Of a DNA stretch of 53,125 nt, positions 40,570 through 49,477 are shown in pieces. The position numbers and the translations under genes are program-made. The notes beneath the pieces are model-generated. The model made no database searches and had not been told where the DNA came from. It was given only the letters and a program-made list of their open reading frames with translations. Each line of letters begins with the position of its first letter. Position 1 is the first letter of the stretch. Origin of the DNA: Deltaproteobacteria bacterium (GTDB taxonomy: Bacteria; Myxococcota_A; Polyangia; Haliangiales; JADYYK01); NCBI GenBank assembly GCA_020853705.1, contig JADYYK010000217.1, positions 1 through 53,125 of the forward strand, in the 5' to 3' direction.

Positions 40570-42339
40570 CTACGAGCCCTTGCCGAAGACGGCGTCGAGG
40601 AAGCTGGTGCCGGGCAGGGTGACGTGGCCGCCCGGGGGCGGCGGCGTGAACGGGACGTAGCCGCCGCGGCTCCACTGCAGCAGCAGCAGGCTGGGATCGT
40701 CGAGGGCGACGTCGAAGCTGAAGCTGGCTTCGGCGGGGCGACCGTCGGGGCTCAGGGCGGTGACCTCGACGCGCAGGCCGCTGAGGTCGACGTGGTCGCC
40801 GACGGCGAAGCGGGCGCGCGGGCTGCGCAGCATGCGCTCGGCGGTGTCGGCCAGGTAGCCGCGCGCGGGGCGGATGCGCAGGGTGCGGGCGTCCACGCGC
40901 TCGACCTCGGCGGCGGAGGTGCCGGCGGCCAGCCAGCGCAGGCGCGCGGGCGCCGGGGTGCCGCGCGAGGCGCGGGTGACCATGACGTAGGCGGCGAGCA
41001 GGTCGGACGGCGGGTTGACCAGCACCACGGTCTTGCCGGTGATGTCGGGCGTGCGCGGGATGCTGGCCTCGGCGCGCGCCAGCGGACGCTCCACGGTGTC
41101 CATGGTGCGCGAGCGCAGCAGCAAGAAGAGCGGCGCCAGCACCAGGTGGATGGCGATCAGCGTGCCGGCCGCCAGCTTGCGCGCACGGGTGGTGCGCGGC
41201 TCGGCCAGCAGGCGCGCCAGCAGTCCGGTGGCGCCGAGGCCGACGAACCACAGCAGCCGGTCGGCCGGGAAGGTCGCGCAGATGGGCAGCACCGCCAGCA
41301 GCATCCCGGTCGCGAAGAAGCGGGTCTTGTCGTCGCGCCGCCACAGCGGCGCCAGCAGCCAGGCCACCCCCGCCAGCACCAGCAGCGCCAGGCCCAGCAT
41401 GATGAGCGGCAGCCGCGGCGACAGGTAGGGATACAGCGACACCAGATCCGACCACGGCAGCGCCAGCTGGCTGGCCAGCAGGCCCGGCGCGCGCCGCGGG
41501 ATGGCGGCGGCGAAGGCCACGAGGTCGCCGCCCGGATCGAGGTAGATCCCCGACCTCGACGCGCCATAGCCGAGGTGCACATAGATGAGGTGCCAGACCA
41601 CGACCACGACCAGGTAGGGCACAAGGTGCGCGACCCGCGTGGCCCAGCGCGCGCGATCGACGTGCAGCGTGTAGGCGGCCAGGTAGGCGGTGACCGCCAG
41701 CGCCGCCTCGCCAGCGCCGAGGCCGAGCGCCAGCGCCAGCGGCGCCAGCAGCGCGCCGGGACGCCAGCCGTCGCGCACCCAGCGGTCGTGCCACACCAGC
41801 GCGGGCAAGGACAGCGCGACCGCGATCATGGCGTTGCGGTTCGCGATCCATCCCACCGCCGGCCCGTGCACGTCGTCGATGGCGTACAGGAGCAGCGCCA
41901 GGGCGCCGATCCAGGTCGCGCCCAGGAAGCGCCGGTGCACCGCCGCCACCGCCAGCAGCGCCAGCGCGAACCACGCCAGGTTGTGCAGGTGGCGCAGCGG
42001 CGCCGAGTCGGGCCACAGCGCGTGGTCGAGCACGTGGGTGGCGGCCGCCAGCGGGCGCCAGAACGCCAGCCGCGCGTGCGGGTCCGCGGTCCAGGGAAAC
42101 ACCCCGGCGTCCTGCAGCGCCTGCGTGGCCGCCGGGTCACCAGGCGCGAAGCGGAAGGGATCGAAGCGGCGCCCCGCCAGCGCCGGGATGGGCGCCGGCG
42201 AGCGCAGCATGACCTCGTGCAAGTGATCGTCGGCCACCAGCCCGGTGCTCAGCGACGGCAGCATCAGCGCGACGGCGAGGGCGATGGCGGCGACGGGCGC
42301 CCAGCGCGAGGACAGGCGGCGCTCGAGCCAGCGCATCAT
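40570..42339 (-). CDS. Multi-pass membrane protein, GT-C-like
   Basis: This 589-aa protein has ten or more hydrophobic helices in the first ~430 residues. It has TGLVADDHLHEVML near residue 35, where GT-C enzymes carry acidic residues after the first helix, and WIANRNAMIAVALSLPAL (a GNRN-like block seen in tetratricopeptide/GT-C envelope proteins). The C-terminal ~150 residues are soluble and beta-rich. A lipid-linked sugar transferase is plausible but unproven. ATG 42339 is the first of two adjacent ATGs. Confidence 0.7.
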   Translation of the reverse strand: MMRWLERRLSSRWAPVAAIALAVALMLPSLSTGLVADDHLHEVMLRSPAPIPALAGRRFDPFRFAPGDPAATQALQDAGVFPWTADPHARLAFWRPLAAATHVLDHALWPDSAPLRHLHNLAWFALALLAVAAVHRRFLGATWIGALALLLYAIDDVHGPAVGWIANRNAMIAVALSLPALVWHDRWVRDGWRPGALLAPLALALGLGAGEAALAVTAYLAAYTLHVDRARWATRVAHLVPYLVVVVVWHLIYVHLGYGASRSGIYLDPGGDLVAFAAAIPRRAPGLLASQLALPWSDLVSLYPYLSPRLPLIMLGLALLVLAGVAWLLAPLWRRDDKTRFFATGMLLAVLPICATFPADRLLWFVGLGATGLLARLLAEPRTTRARKLAAGTLIAIHLVLAPLFLLLRSRTMDTVERPLARAEASIPRTPDITGKTVVLVNPPSDLLAAYVMVTRASRGTPAPARLRWLAAGTSAAEVERVDARTLRIRPARGYLADTAERMLRSPRARFAVGDHVDLSGLRVEVTALSPDGRPAEASFSFDVALDDPSLLLLQWSRGGYVPFTPPPPGGHVTLPGTSFLDAVFGKGS

Positions 42340-42413
42340 CGGCCGGGGTCCAGCGCCTGAGCGGCTCGGTTCATTCGACGTCGCGCAGGCGTTCTCCGGC
42401 CCATTGCCTGTTC

Positions 42414-42440
42414 CCTGTCGCCTGTCGCCTGTCGCCTGTT
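42414..42440. repeat. Heptamer tandem repeat CCTGTCG
   Basis: Three exact 7-bp units and a partial fourth directly follow the stop codon of the prenyl-synthase fusion gene. The unit length is not a multiple of three, but the repeat is non-coding. Its role is unknown. Confidence 0.75.
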
Positions 42441-44702
42441 TCAATAATGACGTTCGAGGATGTACCAGCCGAAGGCGCGCAGCATGACCTTGGGGATGGA
42501 GTCCTCGAGCAGCGGATCGGCGGCGGCCCAGGCCGACTCCACCAGCTCGCGCGCCTGCTCGACGCAGGCGGCCAGCGCGCCGACGCTCTCGATGGTCTCG
42601 ACCATGCCCGACAGCACGACGGGGTCGCTGGGCTTGGACTGCAGGAGCGCCCACAGCTGGCGGCGGCCCTCCAGCGGCAGCCGCGACAGCGCCTTGGCCA
42701 CCGGCAGGGTCACGATGCCGTTCGACAGATCCTCGGCGCGCTGCTTCAGGTTGCCCTTGAAGCCGCGCAGGTTGAGGACGTCATCGACGATCTGGAAGGC
42801 CAGGCCGAGCGCCTCGAAGAAGCGGCCCACGGCCTCGATCTGGGCGTCGGTGCCGCCGCCGGCGACGGCGCCCATGCGCGCCAGGGCGCCCGCGGGGGCC
42901 GCGGTCTTGAGGCGATGCGTGGCCAGCACGCGGCGCTCCAGCTGGTCGGTGTCGCCCGACTCGACCACGGCGGGGACCACGTCACCGAGGCCGTCGAGAT
43001 CCAGCGCCTGGCCGGCGTGGCCGGCGCGCATGGCCTCGAAGTAGAGATCGTACAGGCGCAGCTTGCGGGCGTTCGACACGTCGGTCGACACCAGCAGGCG
43101 CTGCGCGATGAAGTAGGCCGCGGTGCCGGCGTTGATGGCCAGCGGCTCGCCATACACGACGTGGCAGGTCGGGCCGCCGCGGCGCACCGTGGAGCGATCC
43201 TGCACGTCATCGACGATCAGCGAGCCGACGTGGAGCAGCTCGGGGATGGCCAGCCACTGCACGAAGCGCCGCGAGTCGCCCTGCACCACGTCGCAGCACG
43301 CCAGCGCGGCGTAGGAGCGCCACGACTTGCCGCCGCGATCGGTGATGGCGCGGATCGGCGCCAGCAGCGTGCGCGCCAGCTGGGCGCGGTCGACGCCGTC
43401 CATGTAGTGCTCGCGCTCCTCGGAGGCGATCAGCGAGCGCGCCTCCTCGTGCGTGGGCTCGAGCGGCAGCACGGCGCTGACCGACTTGCGGACCTCCTCG
43501 CCGACGGCGCCGAAGAACTCGTCCAGCGTGGACACCGGCTGGAAGCCGCTGCGCTCGACATAGCCGAGGCCGCCGACCTGCTGCCCGGCCAGGGTGCCGG
43601 AGATGTCGACGCGGCCCTCCCAGAAGGCGGGCTTGGAGATGACGGTGATGAACTCCTGATCGGGGAAGGCGGCGGTCACGGTGAGGTCGAGCGCGGCCTC
43701 GGGCACGCGCAGGCGCCAGCGCACCGGGTAGTCATAGAAGGTGCGCGTGCTGCGCCACCAGTCGAGCGCCTCGAACGACAGGTTGTGGAAGGCGCGACGC
43801 TCGCCGTCGGCGTCGATCAGGATGGCCCACTGGTACAGGATCTCGCCGTCGTCGACGCGGACCAGCGAGTAGGCCGACAGCTCGCGGTTGCCGTCGAGCT
43901 GGGCGGCGCACCAGTTCCAGGCGATGTCGACGCGCTCGGGAGGAGCCTCCGCGGCGGCCGCGGGCGTCGCCTCGTCCATGCGGGCCTGCTCGGGCGGGCC
44001 GCCGAACTCGTGGTCGTACCAGCCGTCGCCGGTGACCTCGCGCGCGCGGCCACCCATGGTGACGGTGCCGGTGACGCGGCAGCGCGGGATGAAGTAGTAG
44101 AACATGTCCTCGCCCGACAGCCCCTTGACCAGGCCGTCGTCGCCGTGGCGGATGGCGGTCTTGCCCGGGGTGAAGACCAGCTCGCAGCCGCTGGCTTCGC
44201 GCGGGTTCGAGAGCAGCAGGCGGTAGCTGCCGTCCTCGCGCTTCTCGAAGCGCGAGCCGGCGAAGTCGAGCTCGAGGCGGTTTTGCGCCACGAAGACCTC
44301 GCCGTCGAAGCGGCGATCGGGCGTGGGCACGCGGCCCTGCTTCAGCATCTCGGAGATGGCGCGGTTGAGCAGCGGGTCGCGCGAGCCGGCGCCCTTGGCG
44401 ATGCGCTCGAGGCCGAGCTCGGGCGCGCAGCGATCGACGCGCGACTCCGGCGAGTACACCTTGCCGTCGGCGTCGGTCAGCGCCCAGGTCACCGAGTGCG
44501 CATACTCGAGCTCGCGCGTGACCGGGTTCTGCCCCTTGACGATGCGGAAGAAGGCGGCGAACAGCGACAGCCGCGCGCCGTCCCGTGGTTCGAGATGCGC
44601 GTTCAGATACCACCACTCGGTCATCGCCGAGCGGTGGGGCAGATCATGGACTGCGAGATCGATGGGGCCCGCGAGCGGCCAGTCCTTCGGAAATGCCGAC
44701 AT
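42441..44702 (-). CDS. CrtC/AttH-like lipocalin domain fused to polyprenyl diphosphate synthase
   Basis: This 753-aa protein joins two enzymes. Residues 1 to about 400 match the CrtC/AttH lipocalin-like fold of carotenoid 1,2-hydratases: TEWWYLNAHLEPRDG, FFRIVKGQNP, GDGWYDHEFGGP, WNWCAAQLDG. Residues about 430-753 are an all-helical trans-prenyl synthase with the first Asp-rich motif DDVQD (about 497), RRGGPTCH and the second motif as FQIVDDVLN. The last Asp of the second motif is Asn, which may alter activity. The fusion suggests that prenyl chain formation is coupled to hydration or cyclisation. TAGGAT lies 9 nt before ATG 44702. Confidence 0.87.
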   Translation of the reverse strand: MSAFPKDWPLAGPIDLAVHDLPHRSAMTEWWYLNAHLEPRDGARLSLFAAFFRIVKGQNPVTRELEYAHSVTWALTDADGKVYSPESRVDRCAPELGLERIAKGAGSRDPLLNRAISEMLKQGRVPTPDRRFDGEVFVAQNRLELDFAGSRFEKREDGSYRLLLSNPREASGCELVFTPGKTAIRHGDDGLVKGLSGEDMFYYFIPRCRVTGTVTMGGRAREVTGDGWYDHEFGGPPEQARMDEATPAAAAEAPPERVDIAWNWCAAQLDGNRELSAYSLVRVDDGEILYQWAILIDADGERRAFHNLSFEALDWWRSTRTFYDYPVRWRLRVPEAALDLTVTAAFPDQEFITVISKPAFWEGRVDISGTLAGQQVGGLGYVERSGFQPVSTLDEFFGAVGEEVRKSVSAVLPLEPTHEEARSLIASEEREHYMDGVDRAQLARTLLAPIRAITDRGGKSWRSYAALACCDVVQGDSRRFVQWLAIPELLHVGSLIVDDVQDRSTVRRGGPTCHVVYGEPLAINAGTAAYFIAQRLLVSTDVSNARKLRLYDLYFEAMRAGHAGQALDLDGLGDVVPAVVESGDTDQLERRVLATHRLKTAAPAGALARMGAVAGGGTDAQIEAVGRFFEALGLAFQIVDDVLNLRGFKGNLKQRAEDLSNGIVTLPVAKALSRLPLEGRRQLWALLQSKPSDPVVLSGMVETIESVGALAACVEQARELVESAWAAADPLLEDSIPKVMLRAFGWYILERHY

Positions 44703-44848
44703 CCGGGCGGCATCCTACGCCGAGCGCGACGAAACACACCAGCCGAACTCGAGACATTGCAGCCGATTTCTGCTGGTTCGACCACTTTGGACAGATGACC
44801 AACTGTTAGAAGTGCGATCAAGCCAACACAAAAAGTGGGTGGAGCGCG

Positions 44849-46912
44849 TCAGTCGGCGGCGCTGACGGTGACCGCGAGCGAGGCGAATACAGCCGTTCCA
44901 GCGAGTGGATCGACACGCTGGTCGTCGCTGAGAGCGCTGGTGTCGACGCGCGAGTCGCGCGCCAGGCTGACGACGCCCTGCATCATGTCGGCGGTCAATT
45001 CCAGGCGGGTGACGATGCTGCCGGCCTGCGAGCTGACACGGACCTGCTCCTGGCTGGCGAGGCCGCGCGCGGCGGCGTCGTCGGGATGCATGAGGAGCGG
45101 CTGCGCGAGCGTGGGCGCCTGCCCGCGCTGCATCGGCGGCTGGTGCAGCACCAGCTGCAGCGACGGCGCTGCGCTGTCGAGCAGCGCGCCGAGGCGAGCT
45201 GCGTCGGCCAGCAGCAGCGCGGGCGCCAGCTGGATGCGGCGCCCCCGCGTCTCCAGCCGTTTCGGCAGGCACGGCTCCAGCGCGCCGAGATCGAGGCCGC
45301 TCGGCGTGGCCGCCAGCTTCTTCAGCGACAGCCCCTTGTAGGGGCCGAGCTTGAGCGCCCAGTCGACCAGCCCACCGGGCCCCAGGCGCCGCATCACGGC
45401 GCGAGACGCCGCACCCGCCTTGCTGGCCAGCCAGCCGCGCTGTGCCGCGACGCGCGTGGCCAGCTCGAGGTAGATCTGCCAGGCGTGGCGGGCGTCGGGC
45501 GCCGGCGCGAACACCGGCGGCGACACCTTGGCGACGTTGCGCTGCGCCGCCATGCCGAGCACCATGTCGAAGTGCTCGCGCTCCAGCGCGGGCGCGGGCG
45601 GCAGGACGAAGTGCGCCTGGCGTGAGGTGTCATCGAGCCGGTCGGTGATGCAGATCAGGAGCTCGAGCCCGGACAGCGCACGCTCGACGCGGGGGCCGGC
45701 GGGCAGCTCGCGCGTGAGGTCGGCGTCGAACACCACCAGGCCGCGCAGCTGGCCCGGGCCGGGCGTCTCGAGCTCCTCGGCCAGGGTGGCCGCGGGCAGA
45801 TCGCCGCCGAACTCGGGCAGCCCGCGCACGCGCGAGCGAAAGCCGGCGTGGCTACCCTTGGCGCCGATCTTGGTGGCGACGTCGACCATGTCGACCGCGG
45901 GCTTGCCGAACATGGCGCCGCCGGGGCGATCGAGGTTGCCGGTCAAGATGTTGACGACGTTGATGAGCCAGCAGGTCAGCGCGCCGTGCTCCTGCGCGGT
46001 GACGCCGCTGCGACCGTGACAGACCGCGGCGGGCGCGGCGGCGAAGTCGCGCGCCAGGGCCCGGGTGATCGCGGCAGGCACGCCGGTGCGGGCGGCGACC
46101 GCGTCCGGGCTGAACGGCTGCGCCAGCTGGCGCACGGCGTCAATGCCATCGGTGAAGCCGGCCAGGCCCGCCGGTGCCACCAGGCCGTCGGCGAACAGCG
46201 TGTGCACCAGCGCCAGCAGCAGCAGGGCATCGGTGCCGGGGCGGATGGCGACGTGCTGATCGGCGAGGGCCGCGGTCTCGCTGCGGCGCGGGTCGACCAC
46301 GACCAGCTTGCCACCGCGCGCGCGCAGCTCGCCCAGGCGGCGCCGCGCATCGGGCGCGCCGATGATGCTGCCGTGCGACAGCACCGGGTTGGCGCCCAGC
46401 AGCAGCACCAGGTGCGCGCGATCGAGGTCGGGCACCGGCACCAGCCCCTGGTGGCCGAACATCAGCAGCGCGGCCAGCAGCTGCGGCAGCGTGTCGCACG
46501 AGTTCAGGCTGTAGCGACGCTCGGTCTTGAGGGTCTCGATGAACAGCGCGCTGAACAGCAGGGCGCCGTGATCGTGCGCCACACCGCGCCCCGCGAAGAC
46601 AGCGAGGGCGTCATGTCCATGCTGCTTCTGCAGCGCGGCGATGCGCTGCGCGATGTCGTCGAGGACGACGTCCCAGCCGACCTCCTCGAAGCCGGCGTCG
46701 TTCGCGGCGGTGCTCGTGCGCCGACGCAGCGGGCGCCGCACCCGCTGCGGGTCGATGCGCTGGTCGACCAAGCGCCAGGCCTGCTCGCACATGAAGCCGC
46801 GACCCAGCGGATCGCCGTCGTCCCCGCGCAGCCCGACCACGCGGTCGCCGTCGACCTCGACCAGCAGCCCACACATGGCCTCGCACGCGGTGCAGGTGCG
46901 GTGATGCGTCAT
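44849..46912 (-). CDS. Molybdopterin oxidoreductase (DMSO reductase family)
   Basis: This 687-aa protein has an N-terminal Fe4S4 motif CTACEAMCG with a later Cys in GRGFMC, then the MGD-binding domains (VFAGRGVAHDHG, YSLNSCDTLPQ where Cys may ligate Mo, LLLGANPVLSH, VVVDPRRSETA, NILTGNLDRPGG). The C-terminal dinucleotide-binding domain (LLMHPDDAAARGLAS) is present. No twin-arginine signal is visible, so it is probably cytoplasmic, like the FdhA/assimilatory group. Partner subunits and the substrate are not identified. ATG 46912 lies 10 nt after the stop of the low-GC cassette, which may supply or have displaced its promoter. The 146 nt before the next gene are A/T-richer and unassigned. Confidence 0.88.
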   Translation of the reverse strand: MTHHRTCTACEAMCGLLVEVDGDRVVGLRGDDGDPLGRGFMCEQAWRLVDQRIDPQRVRRPLRRRTSTAANDAGFEEVGWDVVLDDIAQRIAALQKQHGHDALAVFAGRGVAHDHGALLFSALFIETLKTERRYSLNSCDTLPQLLAALLMFGHQGLVPVPDLDRAHLVLLLGANPVLSHGSIIGAPDARRRLGELRARGGKLVVVDPRRSETAALADQHVAIRPGTDALLLLALVHTLFADGLVAPAGLAGFTDGIDAVRQLAQPFSPDAVAARTGVPAAITRALARDFAAAPAAVCHGRSGVTAQEHGALTCWLINVVNILTGNLDRPGGAMFGKPAVDMVDVATKIGAKGSHAGFRSRVRGLPEFGGDLPAATLAEELETPGPGQLRGLVVFDADLTRELPAGPRVERALSGLELLICITDRLDDTSRQAHFVLPPAPALEREHFDMVLGMAAQRNVAKVSPPVFAPAPDARHAWQIYLELATRVAAQRGWLASKAGAASRAVMRRLGPGGLVDWALKLGPYKGLSLKKLAATPSGLDLGALEPCLPKRLETRGRRIQLAPALLLADAARLGALLDSAAPSLQLVLHQPPMQRGQAPTLAQPLLMHPDDAAARGLASQEQVRVSSQAGSIVTRLELTADMMQGVVSLARDSRVDTSALSDDQRVDPLAGTAVFASLAVTVSAAD

Positions 46913-46922
46913 CTCTGCACGA

Positions 46923-47723
46923 TCAGGCGCGTAGCTTCGCGGCCAGTTCCTCGTAGCGCTTCCTGGGAAAGGTCCTCGTCATCGCGGTCTTCTGCGATGA
47001 CAGCCAGGCGGCGAGTCCACTTCCGTCGCCAGGCTCCACCGCCCCCAGCGCCTGGTCAGCCAGGGACGCGAACGCACCAACGTCGTCGTGGGCCTGGCCA
47101 GCGAAGGAGCCGATATCGGTGATGAGATAGAGGCGCAAGGCGAGCACAGTCCAGATGGCGATGTTCTGTGCCCGATCAAGGGCCAAGCCGAGCGCACCTC
47201 TCAGATCGGCAGGCTCGAGCAAGGGCCGTTCCGAAACACGTTGGAGCATCCACCAGAGGATGTGCAACCCCGCAGTCCACCGACGGTCCCTCTCATGGCA
47301 CCGGTGAACGTAGGAGCGCCCCAGCGAACTCATCGCGACGTCTGCTTTGGCACCAGGAATACGGTGCACGGCCGCAATCGAGTGGATCTTCGAATTGTGC
47401 CGATAGAGGCCAAACGCGACGACCTCCTCGACGACTTGATCGGAAGGATGCCCATTCGGCCTCTGAATGAGCGCATTTGCGAGCGCCTGGTTACGAGGCT
47501 GGGTCAACACGCAGACTCGGCCCGACGCGAACCTGGTCCTGTGGTGCCCTTGCGCAAGGCGCGCTGGCGAGACCAGAAGATCCTTGCGCAGCAGTTGGCC
47601 ACAAGTGGTCTCGGACGGCGACGTCAGCATCATGTTGTGCCGAGTACAAAAGCCAAATTCGTACCCGACCAACCCAGCCCGAAGTGGGTTATGGCAGCAG
47701 TTGATGCACGACAGCAGCTCCAT
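46923..47723 (-). CDS. Cys-rich (zinc-binding-like) helical protein, accessory cassette
   Basis: This 266-aa protein has an N-terminal Cys/His cluster at about 6-45 (CINCCHNPL, FGFCTRHNMML, ETTCGQLLRKDLL) that looks like a compact zinc site. About 220 mostly helical residues follow, with GLHILWWMLQRV and an ALRLYLITDIGSF block. I know of no assigned function, although similar Cys-rich proteins occur in accessory regions of other bacteria. It starts 2 nt after the stop of the ART-like gene (TAG, 2 nt, ATG), so the two are co-expressed. GC content is clearly lower and rare codons more frequent than in the flanks, which suggests transfer. Confidence 0.7.
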   Translation of the reverse strand: MELLSCINCCHNPLRAGLVGYEFGFCTRHNMMLTSPSETTCGQLLRKDLLVSPARLAQGHHRTRFASGRVCVLTQPRNQALANALIQRPNGHPSDQVVEEVVAFGLYRHNSKIHSIAAVHRIPGAKADVAMSSLGRSYVHRCHERDRRWTAGLHILWWMLQRVSERPLLEPADLRGALGLALDRAQNIAIWTVLALRLYLITDIGSFAGQAHDDVGAFASLADQALGAVEPGDGSGLAAWLSSQKTAMTRTFPRKRYEELAAKLRA

Positions 47724-47725
47724 GA

Positions 47726-48169
47726 CTACCAGAAGGCTCCACGGACGCGTGCCCGCATTCCTGCAGCGTTCACCCTACCGCACGAGCACCAGTCGAGAAG
47801 GTGCTCAGAAGTGGTTTCGGCATAGACGCGAGCCTGCGCAACCTCGCTGGGCGAGCCCTTGAAGCGCCTGCCACGTCCCCTCCCGCGAAGGTTCTGCATC
47901 AGTTCCGCATTCGAGATGTGCTCGGCGCTCTGGACTGCAGCGTGCTCCGGAGAGGTGCTCCAAACGCGTCCGGAGCTGCCGGCGAATCGCGCCGCAGTCT
48001 CTCTCGAGCTGCTCGTGGATGTGTAGGGAGTGGCTCTGCCATAGCCTTCCAGAAAGAGGATATGACGCACGACATTGTCAGGGGCCCTGGGGTCCGGCGT
48101 CGCGACGCCGTCCCTGTGGTCGCCTCGAAACAGCGTCGCTTGTGGTTTTCTGGTTCGCGGGGCAGGCAC
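47726..48169 (-). CDS. ADP-ribosyltransferase-like protein (R-S-E type), accessory cassette
   Basis: This 147-aa protein has the layout of a small R-S-E ADP-ribosyltransferase. LFRGD near residue 13 gives the Arg. YTSTSSSRETAARFAG at about 51-66 gives the STS and the following helix. A late acidic segment EVAQARVYAETTSEHLLDW may give the Glu, though the exact catalytic residue is uncertain. Such domains act as toxins or defence effectors. The start GTG 48169 follows TAGGCT by 6 nt. Codons such as AGA, CCA, CAA and TTT differ from the host pattern. It is paired with the Cys-rich protein gene 2 nt downstream. An alternative is a non-enzymatic ART-like fold. Confidence 0.62.
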   Translation of the reverse strand: MPAPRTRKPQATLFRGDHRDGVATPDPRAPDNVVRHILFLEGYGRATPYTSTSSSRETAARFAGSSGRVWSTSPEHAAVQSAEHISNAELMQNLRGRGRGRRFKGSPSEVAQARVYAETTSEHLLDWCSCGRVNAAGMRARVRGAFW

Positions 48170-48186
48170 GTCGCTAGCCTAACATG

Positions 48187-48212
48187 GCCCCCGAGCCTGG
48201 CCATTCGGGGGC
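48187..48212. terminator. Hairpin between mtnC and the ART-like gene
   Basis: GCCCCCGA (48187-48194) and TCGGGGGC (48205-48212) form a perfect 8-bp stem with a 10-nt loop. It follows the mtnC stop on the minus strand and precedes the ART-like promoter. It probably ends the mtn transcript and insulates the cassette. Confidence 0.5.
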
Positions 48213-48230
48213 GCGATGAGTCGCCAGGAC

Positions 48231-48905
48231 CTACCGCTCCGGCGACCCGGCCGCTTCCAGCTGCAGCTCGGCGAACGAGGTCAGCCACCCCGGGGGCACC
48301 TCGGCGCCGCGGGAGATCCCCACCGCCTGCAGGCCGGCGCCCCGGGCGGCCTCGAGCTCGCGCGTGGCGTCGCTCAGGAACAGCGCCTCGGCGGGGCGCA
48401 CATCGAGCACGGTGGCGATGCGCGCATACGACGCCGGCTCGGTCTTGGGCCCCGTGGTGGTGTCGAACCAGCCGGTGAACAGCGCGCGCAGATCGCCGGC
48501 CCGGGTGTGCCCGAACAGGAGCTTCTGCGCGTGCACCGAGCCCGACGAGTACACCGCCAGCGTGAGCCCGGCGTCACGCCACGCGCGCAGCTGCGGCGCC
48601 ACGTCGGGGTACACGTCGGCCAGCAGCGAGCCATCCGCATAGCCGGCCTCCCAGATCCAGCCTTGCAGCCGCTTGAGCGGGGTCGACTTGACGTCCCGCG
48701 CCATCAGGTCGCGCGCCACCGCCACCGGGTCGCCGGCCGGGCTGGCCTGGCCCAGCTCGGCCAGCGTCGCCTGCACCACCGGGTCGCCACCACGCGCGCG
48801 CACGAAGGGCTCGAGCTGCGCAGCCGCGTAGGGAAACAGCACGTCATGCACGAAGGCGATGGACGTGGTGGTGCCCTCGATGTCGGTGATGACGGCGCGG
48901 ATCAC
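48231..48905 (-). CDS. mtnC: Enolase-phosphatase E1 (methionine salvage)
   Basis: This 224-aa HAD-superfamily enzyme enolises and dephosphorylates 2,3-diketo-5-methylthiopentyl-1-phosphate to the acireductone. Family marks are VITDIEGTTTSIAFVHDVLFPYA at the start, VYSSGSVHAQKLLFGHT in mid-protein and PASYARIA before LFLSDATRELEAA. The start GTG 48905 overlaps the mtnD stop (GTGA). The length is close to the usual ~229 aa. It is the last gene of mtnB-mtnD-mtnC. Confidence 0.95.
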   Translation of the reverse strand: MIRAVITDIEGTTTSIAFVHDVLFPYAAAQLEPFVRARGGDPVVQATLAELGQASPAGDPVAVARDLMARDVKSTPLKRLQGWIWEAGYADGSLLADVYPDVAPQLRAWRDAGLTLAVYSSGSVHAQKLLFGHTRAGDLRALFTGWFDTTTGPKTEPASYARIATVLDVRPAEALFLSDATRELEAARGAGLQAVGISRGAEVPPGWLTSFAELQLEAAGSPER

Positions 48906-49477
48906 GCCGCCAGCTCGTCGAACGTCGGGAAGCGGGTCGCGATGTCGTCGCCGGTGAAGGCGGCGACCCAGCCGTCGGGGTTGCCGAACAGGCGGATGGC
49001 GCAGAAGCGCGGGGCGGTGCCCATGTCGAACCAGTGCCGGGTGCCGGCCGGGACCGAGAGCAGATCGCCCTGCTGGCACAGCACCATGCAGATGTCGGCG
49101 CCGAGGCGCAGGTAGAACAGGCCGGCGCCCTCGACGAAGAAGCGCACCTCGTCCTCGGCGTGGGTGTGCTCGGCCAGGAACTTGGCGCGCGCGGCGGCGG
49201 CGCGGGCGCGGGTGGCCTCGGGATCGGCGGGGTCGGGGGCCAGACGGACGACATCGCAGCTGGAGTACGGCCCGGTGGCTTGCAGGCGCGCGACGTCGGC
49301 GGCGTAGGCGGCCAGGATGTCCGCCTGGGTCGCGGCGGCGGACAGCGGGACGCTGGCGTCCCAGCGCTCGAAGCGGACGCCGCGGGCGCCGAGCTCGCGC
49401 GCGATCACGGTGGCGTCGCGGCTGTCCAGGCTGGGGCTGCGCGGGGTGGCGATGGGGGTGATGCAGAGACGGCTCAT
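48902..49477 (-). CDS. mtnD: Acireductone dioxygenase (methionine salvage)
   Basis: This 191-aa cupin oxidises the acireductone to 2-keto-4-methylthiobutyrate and formate with Fe2+, or off-pathway with Ni2+. The metal site is in EHTHAEDEVRFFVEG (two His and a Glu), with the last His in GTRHWFDMG. ATG 49477 overlaps the mtnB stop (ATGA), and its own stop overlaps the mtnC start, so all three are coupled. Confidence 0.95.
   Translation of the reverse strand: MSRLCITPIATPRSPSLDSRDATVIARELGARGVRFERWDASVPLSAAATQADILAAYAADVARLQATGPYSSCDVVRLAPDPADPEATRARAAAARAKFLAEHTHAEDEVRFFVEGAGLFYLRLGADICMVLCQQGDLLSVPAGTRHWFDMGTAPRFCAIRLFGNPDGWVAAFTGDDIATRFPTFDELAA

Noticed and set aside
47088..47825. Plus-strand open frame opposite the low-GC cassette
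   Set aside because: It has no recognisable motif and overlaps the Cys-rich and ART-like genes, which show family features. It is more likely an antisense shadow.
48076..48090. TTGTCAGG within the ART-like gene as a dispersed site
   Set aside because: Only the left half-site is present; the right half is GGCCCTGG.
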